Of a stretch of 64,000 bases of DNA, positions 22,992 to 32,695 are shown one piece after another. Made by a program: the position numbers and the translations under genes. How positions within the stretch are numbered: the first letter of the stretch is position 1; the number at the start of each line of letters is the position of its first letter. The notes under the pieces are model-generated. The model had not been told where the DNA came from. It saw only the letters and a list, made by a program, of their open reading frames with translations, and did not search any database. The DNA lies in assembly GCA_022709365.1 (NCBI GenBank), contig JAKLIY010000021.1, positions 1 through 64,000 on the forward strand, in the 5' to 3' direction. This DNA is from Pseudomonadota bacterium (GTDB lineage Bacteria > Pseudomonadota > Gammaproteobacteria > Competibacterales > Competibacteraceae).

Positions 22992-25685
22992 ATGGCTAAA
23001 ACACTTCAACAAAAACAAATCTCAGTATTGACCATGAGCACCATGGCCTTTGCGGTGAATTTCGCCGTGTGGACCATGTTTTCCATCCTCGGTATCCGCA
23101 TCAAGGCCGAATTGAATCTCAGTGAAACCGAATTTGGCCTGCTGGTCGCGACACCGATCCTCACCGGTTCGCTGATCCGACTGCCGCTCGGCATCCTGAC
23201 CGACCGTTTCGGCGGGCGCATCGTCTTCTTCATCCAGATGCTCATCGTCGCCATCCCGATCTACGGGCTGGCGTTTGCCACCGAATATTGGCAATACCTG
23301 ACGCTGGGCCTGTTCGTCGGTCTGGCCGGCGGCTCGTTCGCGACCGGCATCGCCTACACCTCAGCGTGGTTCAGCAAGCAACGCCAGGGCACGGCAATGG
23401 GCATTTTCGGCGCAGGCAACGCCGGTTCCGCGATCACCAATTTAGTCGCCCCCTTGCTGGTCGTGGCCTATGGCTGGCGCATGGTGCCGCAGGTCTATTC
23501 CATCGCCATGCTGGTGATGGCCGTGCTGTTCTGGCTGTTTACCTACCCCGATCCCAAGACCGAGGAACGCAAAAAGTCCGGAACCCGGATCAGCTTGGGC
23601 CAACAGCTCGCGCCCCTGATGGACGCCCGCGTTTGGCGCTTCGGGCTGTCCTACTACTTCGTCTTCGGCGCTTTCGTGGCGCTGGCGCTGTGGCTGCCGA
23701 AATACTACGTCAACGAATACGGCCTCGATCTTAAAACGGCCTCCTTCATCACCATTCTGTTTACCCTGCCTTCCGGGACAATCCGCGCTCTGGGCGGCTG
23801 GATTTCCGACCGCTTCGGCGGCGCGCAAACCACCTGGTGGGTGTTCTGGGTGTCGCTGGTCTGCCTGTTCTTCCTCTGCTACCCGCAAACCACGATGACC
23901 GTCCATACCATCCGTGGGGATGTGGCGGTCAGTCTCGGCGTGGGCGTGGTCACCTTCACCGTGCTGATCTTTATCGTCGGCATCGCGCAGGGTATCGGCA
24001 AAGCCAGCGTTTACCGCAGTCTGGCCGACCATTTCCCTAACAACATGGGTGTGGTCGGCGGCATGGTCGGCGTCATCGGCGGGCTGGGCGGTTTCACCAT
24101 GCCGATTATCTTCGGAGTTGCGGTAGACGCACTTGGGGTGCGCAGCAGCGCCTACATGGTGATTTTCCTGGTGCTGATCGCGTCGATGATCTGGACCTGG
24201 CTGGCCGAACGGGACGAGCGCGAAGACATTCTGGAACGGCACGCCGACGCCCGCGCCGAAATGGTCGATGCCGAACTGATCGAACCGACCCGTCCGCGCC
24301 GGCGGCATTTGCTGATCGACTGGCGACCGGACGATGACGCTTTCTGGGAGAACGTCGGACGGCGCATCGCCAACCGCAATCTGTGGCTGTCCATGCCGGC
24401 GCTATTACTGGCCTTCGCGGTGTGGGTGGTGTGGAGTGTGATCGTGGTCAAGCTGCCCTTGGTCGGCTTCCAGTTCACCCCGAATCAGTTGTTCTGGCTG
24501 GCAGCGTTGCCGGGCCTGTCCGGCGCGTTGTTCCGGGCGTTGTATTCCTTCGTCGTGCCGATTTTCGGCGGGCGCAACTGGACGGTGTTCAGCACCGCGC
24601 TGCTGTTGCTGCCGACGTTGTGGATCGGCGTGGCGGTGCAAGACCCCAATACCCAATACGCGGTGTTTGTCGCCATTGCACTGCTGTGCGGGCTGGGCGC
24701 AGGCAACTTCTCGTCCAGCATGGCCAACATCAGCTTTTTCTACCCGCAGCGGATGCAGGGCACCGCGCTGGGTCTGAACGCCGGGGTCGGCAATCTGGGC
24801 GTGGGCTTGGCGCAATTGATCACCCCGATTGCCGTTTATGGCGGGGCGTTGCTGATTCTCGGCGGCGAAGCGCAAACCCTCAGCGACCAGGCGGGGACGG
24901 CCACTCGTATTTGGTTGCAAAACGCAGGCTTTATCTGGGTGCCCTTCATCCTAGTTGCCGCCATCGCGGCTTACTTTGGCATGGACAACATCGCTACGGT
25001 CAAGGCGGGTTTCGCCGAGCAGGTGGCGATCTTCAAGCACAAACACCAATGGCTGATGAGCTGGCTCTACACCGGCACGTTTGGCTCCTTCATTGGCTTG
25101 GCTGCGAGTTTCCCGATGCTGGTCAACACCGAATTTCCGGCAGTGGACGCCTTCAAATTCGCCTTTATCGGCCCGTTGCTAGCGGCATTGGTGCGACCGA
25201 TTGGCGGCTGGCTGGCGGATCGGCAGGGTGGGGCGATGATCACCTTCTGGAGTTTCCTGGTCATGGCGGTCGCGGCGGTCGCGGCGATCCCGTTCTTGCC
25301 AGGCGCAGACGGCGGCGGCAGCGTAGTCGGGTTTGTGCTGATGTTCCTGATCCTGTTTCTGGCCGCCGGCGTCGGCAACGGCTCAACCTTCCGCATGATC
25401 CCGACCATTTTCCGCACCTTGCGCGAGCGGCAGGCGGCAGGGCAGGGCGAGGCGGCACTCGATCAAGCACGGCGCGAAGGCGTGACGGAAGCCGCTGCGA
25501 CGTTGGGTTTCAGTTCGGCGGTCGCGGCCTTCGGCGGGTTCTTTATCCCCATCGCCTACGGTGCGTCCATCGAACTGACCGGCGGTTTCCAGGGCGCGCT
25601 GATCTTCTTTGGCCTGTTCTATCTGAGCTGCCTGTGGATCACTTGGCAGTGGTACGCCCGCAAGAGTGCGACGGTGCCGTGTTGA
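22992..25685 (+). CDS. narK: NarK1-NarK2 fusion nitrate/nitrite transporter
   Basis: A double major-facilitator protein of 897 residues with about 24 membrane helices. The first module (about 1-405) resembles NarK1-type nitrate/proton symporters (ILGIRIKAELNLSETEFGLL, RLPLGILTDRFGGR). The second (about 455-890) resembles NarK2-type nitrate/nitrite antiporters (GFQFTPNQLFWLAALPG, the nitrate signature GLGAGNFSSSMANISFFYP). A charged cytoplasmic linker joins them. Such fusions are known in denitrifiers; together the modules start uptake with protons and continue by exchange with nitrite. It is the first gene of the nar operon, downstream of candidate FNR and NarL sites. Confidence 0.95.
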   Translation: MAKTLQQKQISVLTMSTMAFAVNFAVWTMFSILGIRIKAELNLSETEFGLLVATPILTGSLIRLPLGILTDRFGGRIVFFIQMLIVAIPIYGLAFATEYWQYLTLGLFVGLAGGSFATGIAYTSAWFSKQRQGTAMGIFGAGNAGSAITNLVAPLLVVAYGWRMVPQVYSIAMLVMAVLFWLFTYPDPKTEERKKSGTRISLGQQLAPLMDARVWRFGLSYYFVFGAFVALALWLPKYYVNEYGLDLKTASFITILFTLPSGTIRALGGWISDRFGGAQTTWWVFWVSLVCLFFLCYPQTTMTVHTIRGDVAVSLGVGVVTFTVLIFIVGIAQGIGKASVYRSLADHFPNNMGVVGGMVGVIGGLGGFTMPIIFGVAVDALGVRSSAYMVIFLVLIASMIWTWLAERDEREDILERHADARAEMVDAELIEPTRPRRRHLLIDWRPDDDAFWENVGRRIANRNLWLSMPALLLAFAVWVVWSVIVVKLPLVGFQFTPNQLFWLAALPGLSGALFRALYSFVVPIFGGRNWTVFSTALLLLPTLWIGVAVQDPNTQYAVFVAIALLCGLGAGNFSSSMANISFFYPQRMQGTALGLNAGVGNLGVGLAQLITPIAVYGGALLILGGEAQTLSDQAGTATRIWLQNAGFIWVPFILVAAIAAYFGMDNIATVKAGFAEQVAIFKHKHQWLMSWLYTGTFGSFIGLAASFPMLVNTEFPAVDAFKFAFIGPLLAALVRPIGGWLADRQGGAMITFWSFLVMAVAAVAAIPFLPGADGGGSVVGFVLMFLILFLAAGVGNGSTFRMIPTIFRTLRERQAAGQGEAALDQARREGVTEAAATLGFSSAVAAFGGFFIPIAYGASIELTGGFQGALIFFGLFYLSCLWITWQWYARKSATVPC

Positions 25686-25686
25686 A

Positions 25687-25778
25687 ATCCCCCTCTCCCC
25701 AACCCCTCTCCTGCAAGGGACGAGGGGCTTTCCTTCCTCCCCTCGCCCTTTCAAGGAGAGGGGCCGGGGGTGAGGGAA
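25687..25778. repeat. C/G-rich palindromic repeat between narK genes
   Basis: Two nested arms (CCCCTCTCC...CAAGGG and CCCCTCGCCCTTTCAAGGAGAGGGG region) fill the gap between the fusion gene and the second narK. It belongs to the same family as elements at 31071, 33408 and 53489 (shared CCCTCTCC...AAGG...GAGGGG...GGGTGAGGG). No gene is contained. Confidence 0.75.
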
Positions 25779-25824
25779 TGACTTGCAAAGCCTACTTAAT
25801 TTCCGTGACTGGAGCATCCATTCA

Positions 25825-27177
25825 ATGACCGAACATAATCCCCGCACTTGGTTGAGCACCTGGACCCCGGAAGACCCGGGGTTCTGGGAATCCAAGGGTA
25901 AGAGTCTGGCCTGGAAAACGCTGACTATCACCACCCTGAATTTGATGATGGCGTTTATTGTCTGGTTCATGGTCAGCGCCCTGGTCGTGCGCCTGCCCAA
26001 CATCGGCTTCAAGCTGACGCCAACCCAGTTGTTCTGGTTGGCGGCTATGCCGGGGCTGGCCGCCGGTATCCTGCGCGCCATCCACACCTTCCTGATTCCG
26101 CTGTACGGCACCCGCCATGTCGTGGCTTTCTCTACCCTGTCGTTGCTGATTCCGGCGCTGGGCTGGTTCTTTGCGATTCAGGACCCGACCACGCCTTACT
26201 GGGTGTTGTTACTGCTGTCGTTCCTGGCGGGGCTGGGCGGCGGCAATTTCAGTTCCTTCATGCCCTCGACCAGTCTGTTTTTCCCGAAGCGCCTGCAAGG
26301 CACCGCGCTGGCGATTCAGGCGGGCATCGGCAATTTCGGTGTCAGCGTGGTGCAGTTCGTCACGCCGTGGATCATCGGTTTTGCGCTGTTCGGTACGCTG
26401 GCCGGCGTGTCTCAAACCTTCGTTCCTTCCGCGCCGGGCGCTGCTACCAAGCCGATGTGGTTGCAAAATGCGGCGTTAATTTATGTGCCGTTCATCGTGG
26501 TGTTCGCTATCGCCGCCTGGACGATGCTGAAGTCGGTGCCGGTGCGGGCCAACTTCCGGGAACAGCTCGACATCTTCCACTTCAGCAACCTGCACGGCTT
26601 CTGGATGACGTCGCTCTACATCATGACTTTCGGCTCGTTCTCCGGCTTCGCCGCCACTTTCCCGTTGATGATCAAGCAGATGTACACGGTACTGCCGGGG
26701 GGTCCCGATCCGCTAACCTGGGCCTTTCTTGGCCCGCTGGTCGGCGCCACCGCCCGGGTGATCGCTGGCCCGATCTCCGATAAGTTGGGCGGTGCCATTG
26801 TCACCCATTGGTCCGGCATCGGCCTGCTGGCCTGCGCCATCGGCGTGACCTTCTACACCCATCCCACTTCGATGGCTGACTTCCCACTGTTCGTCGGGCT
26901 GATGCTGGGTGTGTTTTTCTTCAGCGGCATCGGCAACGCCAGCACCTTCAAGCAGATGCCGATGATTTTCGAGCCGCGCCAAGCGGGCGGCATCATCGGC
27001 TGGACTTCGGCGATGGCCTCGTTCGGTCCGTTCATTTTCGGAATGCTGATTGGCTGGTCGTTCGCCGCGACCGGTTCGCCCAACGCCTTCTTCTACGGCG
27101 TGGCGGTTTTCTACCTGTTCAACATCGCCATCAACTGGTGGTTTTACGCCCGTAAAGGGGCGGAGAAACCTTGTTAA
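25825..27177 (+). CDS. Nitrate/nitrite transporter, NarK2 type
   Basis: A single major-facilitator transporter of 450 residues with about 12 helices, close in sequence to the second half of the upstream fusion. The shared motif FKLTPTQLFWLAAMPGLAAGILR and nitrate signature GLGGGNFSSFMPSTSLFFP are present, as is a second signature GIGNASTFKQMP. The start is ATG 25825 with GGAG ten bases upstream; the open frame further upstream lies over the repeat. Together with the fusion this gives three NarK modules in one operon. It probably exchanges periplasmic nitrate for cytoplasmic nitrite. Confidence 0.93.
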   Translation: MTEHNPRTWLSTWTPEDPGFWESKGKSLAWKTLTITTLNLMMAFIVWFMVSALVVRLPNIGFKLTPTQLFWLAAMPGLAAGILRAIHTFLIPLYGTRHVVAFSTLSLLIPALGWFFAIQDPTTPYWVLLLLSFLAGLGGGNFSSFMPSTSLFFPKRLQGTALAIQAGIGNFGVSVVQFVTPWIIGFALFGTLAGVSQTFVPSAPGAATKPMWLQNAALIYVPFIVVFAIAAWTMLKSVPVRANFREQLDIFHFSNLHGFWMTSLYIMTFGSFSGFAATFPLMIKQMYTVLPGGPDPLTWAFLGPLVGATARVIAGPISDKLGGAIVTHWSGIGLLACAIGVTFYTHPTSMADFPLFVGLMLGVFFFSGIGNASTFKQMPMIFEPRQAGGIIGWTSAMASFGPFIFGMLIGWSFAATGSPNAFFYGVAVFYLFNIAINWWFYARKGAEKPC

Positions 27178-27191
27178 TCAGTGATTAATGA

Positions 27192-27284
27192 GTAGGTTGG
27201 GTTAGCGCACCGTGCGTAACCCAACATGGGGACGCATCACGACAACCCTGTTGGGTTACGGCCTGGTGGCCTAACCCAACCTAC
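27192..27284. repeat. Palindromic repeat between narK2 and narG
   Basis: A perfect 14-bp outer inverted repeat GTAGGTTGGGTTAG / CTAACCCAACCTAC (27192-27205 and 27271-27284). Each outer arm also forms its own hairpin with an inner GTAACCCAAC or GTTGGGTTAC. The GGTTGGGTTA core is a common bacterial palindrome type. It ends 22 bp before the narG start and leaves GAGGT free as ribosome site. Confidence 0.8.
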
Positions 27285-27306
27285 GTTTCATCCGAGGTCT
27301 ATCATC

Positions 27307-30300
27307 ATGAGTCATTTTCTCGACCGGCTGAATTTCTTCAAGAAAGTCACCGATACCTTTTCCGGCGATCATGGCATCGTCACGAATGAGGATCGCGGCT
27401 GGGAGGACGCCTACCGCGCCCGCTGGCAGCATGACAAGATCGTGCGCTCGACCCACGGGGTGAATTGCACCGGCTCCTGTAGCTGGAAGATTTATGTCAA
27501 GAACGGGCTGGTGACTTGGGAAACCCAGCAGACCGACTATCCGCGCACCCGTGATGATTTGCCGAATCATGAGCCGCGTGGTTGTCAGCGCGGCGCGTCG
27601 TATAGCTGGTATCTGTACAGCGCCAATCGCCTGAAATATCCGATGGTGCGCGGACGGTTGTTAAAACTGTGGCGGGAGGCGCTGGCGCTTAAAAAAGACC
27701 CGGTAGACGCCTGGGCGTCCATTGTCGAAGACCCGGTGAAAGCAGCGGAATATAAAACCAAACGCGGTCTGGGCGGTTTTGTCCGCGCCACTTGGGAAGA
27801 AGTCAATCCGTTGATTGCCGCCGCCAATGTGTACACCGCCAAGAAATACGGCCCGGATCGCATTTACGGCTTCTCGCCCATTCCAGCGATGTCTATGGTG
27901 TCCTACGCTGCCGGTTCCCGTTATTTATCGCTGATTGGCGGCGCGTGCGGTTCGTTTTATGACTGGTATTGCGATTTACCGCCGGCCAGTCCGATGGTTT
28001 GGGGCGAACAAACCGACGTGCCGGAATCAGCGGACTGGTATAACTCGACGTTCCTGATGATGTGGGGTTCCAACGTCCCACAGACCCGCACCCCGGACGC
28101 GCATTTCATGACCGAGGTGCGCTACAAGGGCACTAAGACCGTCGTGGTTTGCCCGGATTATTCGGAAGCCTCCAAGTTCGCTGATCTCTGGTTGCATCCT
28201 AAACAAGGCACTGATGCCGCTGTCGCCATGGCGATGGGCCATGTGATTCTGCGTGAATTTTATGTCGATGGGAAATCTGACTATTTCACTGATTACGCCC
28301 GGACTAAAACCGACTTCCCGATGCTGGTTTTTCTGGACAAGGGTAAAGATGGCGCTTACGTCAATGGTCGTTTTCTGCGCGCTTCCGATCTGGCCGACAG
28401 CGCTGGGCAGGCGAATAACCCGGAATGGAAGACGCTGGCTTTTGACGAAAAGAGTGGGAATTTGATCGTTCCCAATGGCTCCAACGGTTTCCGCTGGGGC
28501 GAGAAAGACGGCATGATCGGCAAGTGGAATCTGGAGCCGAAAGAGTCGCTGACCGGTACTGAAACGCAGTTGCGCTTGTCGGTTGCGGAAATCAATGATG
28601 CCATCGTCCCGGTGGCGTTTCCCTATTTCGGCGCGACCGAGCATCCGCATTTCGCCTGCACCAGCCATAACCCGATCCAGGTGCGCAATGTGCCAGCCAA
28701 GAAAGTGAAATTGGCCAATGGTTCCGAAGCGCTGGTGGCTACTGTTTATGACCTGACTTTGGCCCAGTACGGTCTGGATCGCGGGATGGGCGGAGAAAAT
28801 GTCGCCAAGACCTTTGACGACGACGTGCCTTACACCCCGGCCTGGCAGGAAAAAATCACTGGCGTGCCCCGCGCCCAGATCATCACCGTCGCCCGCCAAT
28901 TCGCTGAGAATGCGGATAAAACGCACGGCAAGTCGATGATTATTATCGGCGCGGCGATGAACCACTGGTATCACATGGACATGAATTACCGGGGAGTCAT
29001 CAACATGCTGATGATGTGCGGCTGCGTCGGCCAGAGTGGCGGCGGCTGGTCGCATTACGTCGGTCAGGAGAAGCTGCGTCCGCAGACGGGCTGGACCGCG
29101 CTGGCATTTGCGCTGGACTGGCACCGTCCGCCCCGGCACATGAATTCCACCTCGTTCTGGTACGTCCACAGCAGCCAGTGGCGGCATGAAAAGCTGGCGA
29201 TGACCGAGATTCTCTCGCCGTTGGTTGATCCTCAACAATGGCAGGGCACGCAGATTGACTACAACGTGCGGGCCGCCCGGATGGGCTGGCTGCCGACCGC
29301 GCCGCATTTCGATGTCAATCCGCTGGGCGTCACCAAAGCTGCTGAAGCCGCTGGACAGACGCCCGCCGCGTATCTGGCGGATAATCTGAAAGCCGGCAAG
29401 ATCGACTTCGCATTCGCCGATCCTGATAACCCGGTCAACTTCCCGCGCAACCTGTTTGTCTGGCGCTCCAACCTGCTCGGCTCCTCCGGCAAGGGCCATG
29501 AGTATTTCCTGAAATACCTGCTGGGCACGACCCACGGCGTGCAGGGCAAGGATTTGGGCGAGGAAGGTGGCGAGAAGCCGATGGAAGTCAAATGGCGCGA
29601 AGGCGCGCAAGGCAAGCTCGATCTGCTGGTGACCCTGGACTTCCGCATGTCCACCACCTGCATGTATTCCGACATCGTGCTGCCAACCGCCACCTGGTAT
29701 GAGAAGAACGATCTCAACACCAGCGATATGCACCCGTTCATTCACCCGTTGTCCGCAGCAGTCGATCCGGCCTGGGAGTCGCGCACCGACTGGGACATCT
29801 TCAAGGGCCTCGCCAGGACCTTCTCAGAAGTGTGCGTCGGTCATCTCGGCGTGGAGAAAGATCTCATCGCCCTGCCGACCCAGCACGACACCCCGTCCGA
29901 ACTGGCGATGCCGGACGTGAAGGACTGGAAGAAGGGCGAATGCGACTTGATTCCCGGCAAGACCGCGCCGAGCCTGATCGTCGTTGAACGCGATTATCCC
30001 AACACGTACAAGAAGTTCACCTCGGTCGGCCCTCTGCTGGACAAACTGGGCAACGGCGGCAAGGGCATCAGTTGGAATACCGAGCATGAGGTTGAGGCAC
30101 TGGCGACGCTGAATTACACCGTCCTGGAGGAAGGCGTCTCCCAAGGTCGGCCCCGGATTGAAACCGATATCGACGCAGCCGAAATGGTCATGATGCTGGC
30201 CCCGGAAACCAACGGCCATGTTGCGGTGAAAGCCTGGGAGGCGTTGGGCAAGATCACCGGTCGTGACCATACCCATCTGGCCCTGCCCAAGGAACACGAA

Positions 30301-31065
30301 AAAATCCGTTTCCGCGACATTCAGGCCCAGCCGCGCAAGATCATCTCCTCACCCACTTGGTCCGGGCTGGAAGATGAAAAGGTCAGCTACAACGCCGGCT
30401 ACACCAACGTCCATGAACTGATTCCGTGGCGCACCGTGACCGGTCGCCAGCAGTTCTATCAGGATCATGCCTGGATGCTCGGCTTTGGCGAAGCGATGTG
30501 CGCTTACCGCCCGCCGGTGGATATGAAGACCGTCGCGCCGATCATCGGCAAACGGCCGAATGGCAACAAGGAAATCGTGCTGAACTTCATCACCCCGCAT
30601 CAGAAGTGGGGCATTCACAGCACCTACACCGACAACCTGCTGATGCTCACCCTGTCGCGCGGCGGCCCGATCATCTGGATTTCCGAGAAGGACGCCCGCC
30701 AGGCCGGCATCGAGGATAACGACTGGATCGAAGCCTACAACGTCAACGGGGCGATTGCGGCGCGGGCAGTGGTCAGCCAGCGCGTGCCGGAAGGCATGTC
30801 GATGATGTACCACGCCCAGGAAAAGATCACGAATACGCCCGGCTCGGAAATTACCGGCACCCGTGGCGGCATTCACAACTCGGTCACCCGCACCATCCTG
30901 AAGCCCACCCACATGATCGGCAGTTATGCTCAGCAGAGCTACGGCTTCAACTATTACGGCACGGTCGGGGCTAACCGCGACGAATTTATCATCGTCCGCA
31001 AGATGGCCAAGATCGACTGGATGGACGACGAACAGCCGGCTGAGACCGAAGCGGCGGGACATTAA
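27307..31065 (+). CDS. narG: Respiratory nitrate reductase alpha subunit NarG
   Basis: Molybdenum catalytic subunit that reduces nitrate to nitrite at the cytoplasmic face of the membrane. It has 1252 residues, close to E. coli NarG. The start ATG 27307 follows GAGGT. The FS0 cluster motif with its His ligand is intact near residue 50 (HGVNCTGSC and a later CQRG). The MGD-binding and Asp Mo-ligand region reads WGSNVPQTRTPDAHF. There is no Tat signal peptide apart from the short N-terminal helix typical of NarG. It needs bis-MGD (MobA is encoded nearby) and the chaperone NarJ. It is third in the narK-narK2-narGHJI order. Confidence 0.98.
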   Translation: MSHFLDRLNFFKKVTDTFSGDHGIVTNEDRGWEDAYRARWQHDKIVRSTHGVNCTGSCSWKIYVKNGLVTWETQQTDYPRTRDDLPNHEPRGCQRGASYSWYLYSANRLKYPMVRGRLLKLWREALALKKDPVDAWASIVEDPVKAAEYKTKRGLGGFVRATWEEVNPLIAAANVYTAKKYGPDRIYGFSPIPAMSMVSYAAGSRYLSLIGGACGSFYDWYCDLPPASPMVWGEQTDVPESADWYNSTFLMMWGSNVPQTRTPDAHFMTEVRYKGTKTVVVCPDYSEASKFADLWLHPKQGTDAAVAMAMGHVILREFYVDGKSDYFTDYARTKTDFPMLVFLDKGKDGAYVNGRFLRASDLADSAGQANNPEWKTLAFDEKSGNLIVPNGSNGFRWGEKDGMIGKWNLEPKESLTGTETQLRLSVAEINDAIVPVAFPYFGATEHPHFACTSHNPIQVRNVPAKKVKLANGSEALVATVYDLTLAQYGLDRGMGGENVAKTFDDDVPYTPAWQEKITGVPRAQIITVARQFAENADKTHGKSMIIIGAAMNHWYHMDMNYRGVINMLMMCGCVGQSGGGWSHYVGQEKLRPQTGWTALAFALDWHRPPRHMNSTSFWYVHSSQWRHEKLAMTEILSPLVDPQQWQGTQIDYNVRAARMGWLPTAPHFDVNPLGVTKAAEAAGQTPAAYLADNLKAGKIDFAFADPDNPVNFPRNLFVWRSNLLGSSGKGHEYFLKYLLGTTHGVQGKDLGEEGGEKPMEVKWREGAQGKLDLLVTLDFRMSTTCMYSDIVLPTATWYEKNDLNTSDMHPFIHPLSAAVDPAWESRTDWDIFKGLARTFSEVCVGHLGVEKDLIALPTQHDTPSELAMPDVKDWKKGECDLIPGKTAPSLIVVERDYPNTYKKFTSVGPLLDKLGNGGKGISWNTEHEVEALATLNYTVLEEGVSQGRPRIETDIDAAEMVMMLAPETNGHVAVKAWEALGKITGRDHTHLALPKEHEKIRFRDIQAQPRKIISSPTWSGLEDEKVSYNAGYTNVHELIPWRTVTGRQQFYQDHAWMLGFGEAMCAYRPPVDMKTVAPIIGKRPNGNKEIVLNFITPHQKWGIHSTYTDNLLMLTLSRGGPIIWISEKDARQAGIEDNDWIEAYNVNGAIAARAVVSQRVPEGMSMMYHAQEKITNTPGSEITGTRGGIHNSVTRTILKPTHMIGSYAQQSYGFNYYGTVGANRDEFIIVRKMAKIDWMDDEQPAETEAAGH

Positions 31066-31070
31066 TTTCA

Positions 31071-31120
31071 GCCCCCTCACCCCTGGCCCCTCTCCCACAA
31101 GGGGAGAGGGGAGTGAAGGG
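31071..31120. repeat. Palindromic repeat between narG and narH
   Basis: CCCCTCTCCC (31087-31096) and GGGAGAGGGG (31102-31111) form a strong hairpin in the 82-bp gap. It has no T-tract, so it should not act as a simple terminator. It is of the same family as 25687-25778. Confidence 0.8.
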
Positions 31121-31147
31121 TTTTGAATTGATTATGAGGATCGCTCC

Positions 31148-32695
31148 ATGAAAGTACGCGCACAAATCGCCATGGTCCTGAACCTGGACAAGTGCATTGG
31201 CTGCCACACCTGTTCCGTGACCTGCAAGAACGTCTGGACCTCCCGTGACGGGATGGAATACGCCTGGTTCAACAACGTCGAGACCAAGCCCGGCATCGGT
31301 TATCCGAAGGAATGGGAGAATCAACAGAAATGGAACGGCGGCTGGAAGCGGCGCAAGGACGGCCAGATCGAGCCAAAACAGGGTAGTAAGTGGCGCATTC
31401 TGGCCAACATTTTCGCCAATCCCGACCTGCCGGCGATTGATGACTATTACGAGCCGTGGGATTACGACTACGCGCATTTGCAAAATGCGCCGGAGTCGAA
31501 AGCCATGCCGGTCGCCCGACCCCGTTCCGCCATTAGCGGCGAGCGGATGCAGAAAATTCACTGGGGGCCGAACTGGGAAGAAATTCTCGGCACCGAATTC
31601 GCCAAGCGCTCGAAGGACACCAACTTCGAGGGCATACAGAAGGAAATGTACGGCGAATTTGAAAATAGCTTCATGATGTATCTGCCGCGCCTGTGCGAGC
31701 ACTGCCTGAATCCGGCCTGCGTCGCTTCGTGTCCATCGGGTGCAATCTACAAGCGCGAGGAAGACGGCATCGTGCTGATCGATCAGGACAAATGCCGGGG
31801 CTGGCGGATGTGCGTATCGGGTTGCCCGTACAAGAAGATTTACTACAACTGGAATACCGGCAAGTCCGAAAAGTGCATCTTCTGCTACCCGCGCATTGAA
31901 TCCGGCCAGCCGACGGTGTGTTCGGAAACCTGCGTCGGGCGCATTCGCTATCTCGGTGTGTTGCTGTACGACGCTGACAAGATCGAAGCTGCCGCCAGCG
32001 TCGCCGATGAGCACAGTCTCTATCAGGCGCAACTGGATATGTTCCTCGACCCGTTCAGCCCGACCGTGCAGGCCGAGGCTCGTAAGGCCGGCATTCCCGA
32101 AGCCTGGCTGGATGCGGCGCAGAAATCGCCGATCTACAAGATGGCGATTGATTGGAAGATTGCCTTCCCGCTGCATCCTGAATACCGCACCTTACCAATG
32201 GTTTGGTATGTACCGGCGCTGTCACCGATTCAATCTCGCGCGGAAGCCGGGCAAATCGGCATGAACGGCATCATTCCTGATGTCGGCTCGCTGCGGATTC
32301 CGTTGAAATATCTGGCGAACCTGCTGACCGCTGGCGATGAAAAGCCGGTCAAGCTGGCGCTGGAGCGGATGCTGGCCATGCGCGCCTACATGCGGGCTAA
32401 AACCGTCGATGGCGAAATCCATGAAGAGGCATTGAAGGCAGTCAATTTGCGCATCGATCAGGTCGAATCCATGTATCGCTATCTGGCGATTGCGAACTAT
32501 GAAGATCGCTTCGTCATTCCGACTTCGCACCGGGAATACGCCAGCGCCACTTATGACGCTTTTGGCGAACGCGGCGGCTGCGGGTTCAGCTTCGGCAATG
32601 GCTGCTCGCCGGGGACGGATAAGACCAACCTGTTCGGCGGCAAGAAGATCAACGTGCGCCGGGCAACTCCGATTCGGGTGGAGAAAGCCGAATGA
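31148..32695 (+). CDS. narH: Respiratory nitrate reductase beta subunit NarH
   Basis: Iron-sulfur subunit that conducts electrons from NarI to NarG. The 515 residues match the family. Four cysteine groups are seen: CIGCHTCSVTC near residue 16, CEHCLNPACVASC about 184, CRGWRMCVSGCP about 217, and CIFCYPRIESGQPTVCSETC about 244. In the third group a Trp replaces a Cys (CRGW), as required for the [3Fe-4S] cluster FS4. The C-terminal part includes ERGGCGFSFGNGC. It overlaps narJ by 4 bp. Confidence 0.98.
   Translation: MKVRAQIAMVLNLDKCIGCHTCSVTCKNVWTSRDGMEYAWFNNVETKPGIGYPKEWENQQKWNGGWKRRKDGQIEPKQGSKWRILANIFANPDLPAIDDYYEPWDYDYAHLQNAPESKAMPVARPRSAISGERMQKIHWGPNWEEILGTEFAKRSKDTNFEGIQKEMYGEFENSFMMYLPRLCEHCLNPACVASCPSGAIYKREEDGIVLIDQDKCRGWRMCVSGCPYKKIYYNWNTGKSEKCIFCYPRIESGQPTVCSETCVGRIRYLGVLLYDADKIEAAASVADEHSLYQAQLDMFLDPFSPTVQAEARKAGIPEAWLDAAQKSPIYKMAIDWKIAFPLHPEYRTLPMVWYVPALSPIQSRAEAGQIGMNGIIPDVGSLRIPLKYLANLLTAGDEKPVKLALERMLAMRAYMRAKTVDGEIHEEALKAVNLRIDQVESMYRYLAIANYEDRFVIPTSHREYASATYDAFGERGGCGFSFGNGCSPGTDKTNLFGGKKINVRRATPIRVEKAE

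Noticed and set aside
28027-29745. 572-codon - strand ORF
   Set aside because: Antisense to the conserved core of narG; composition is typical of a shadow frame.
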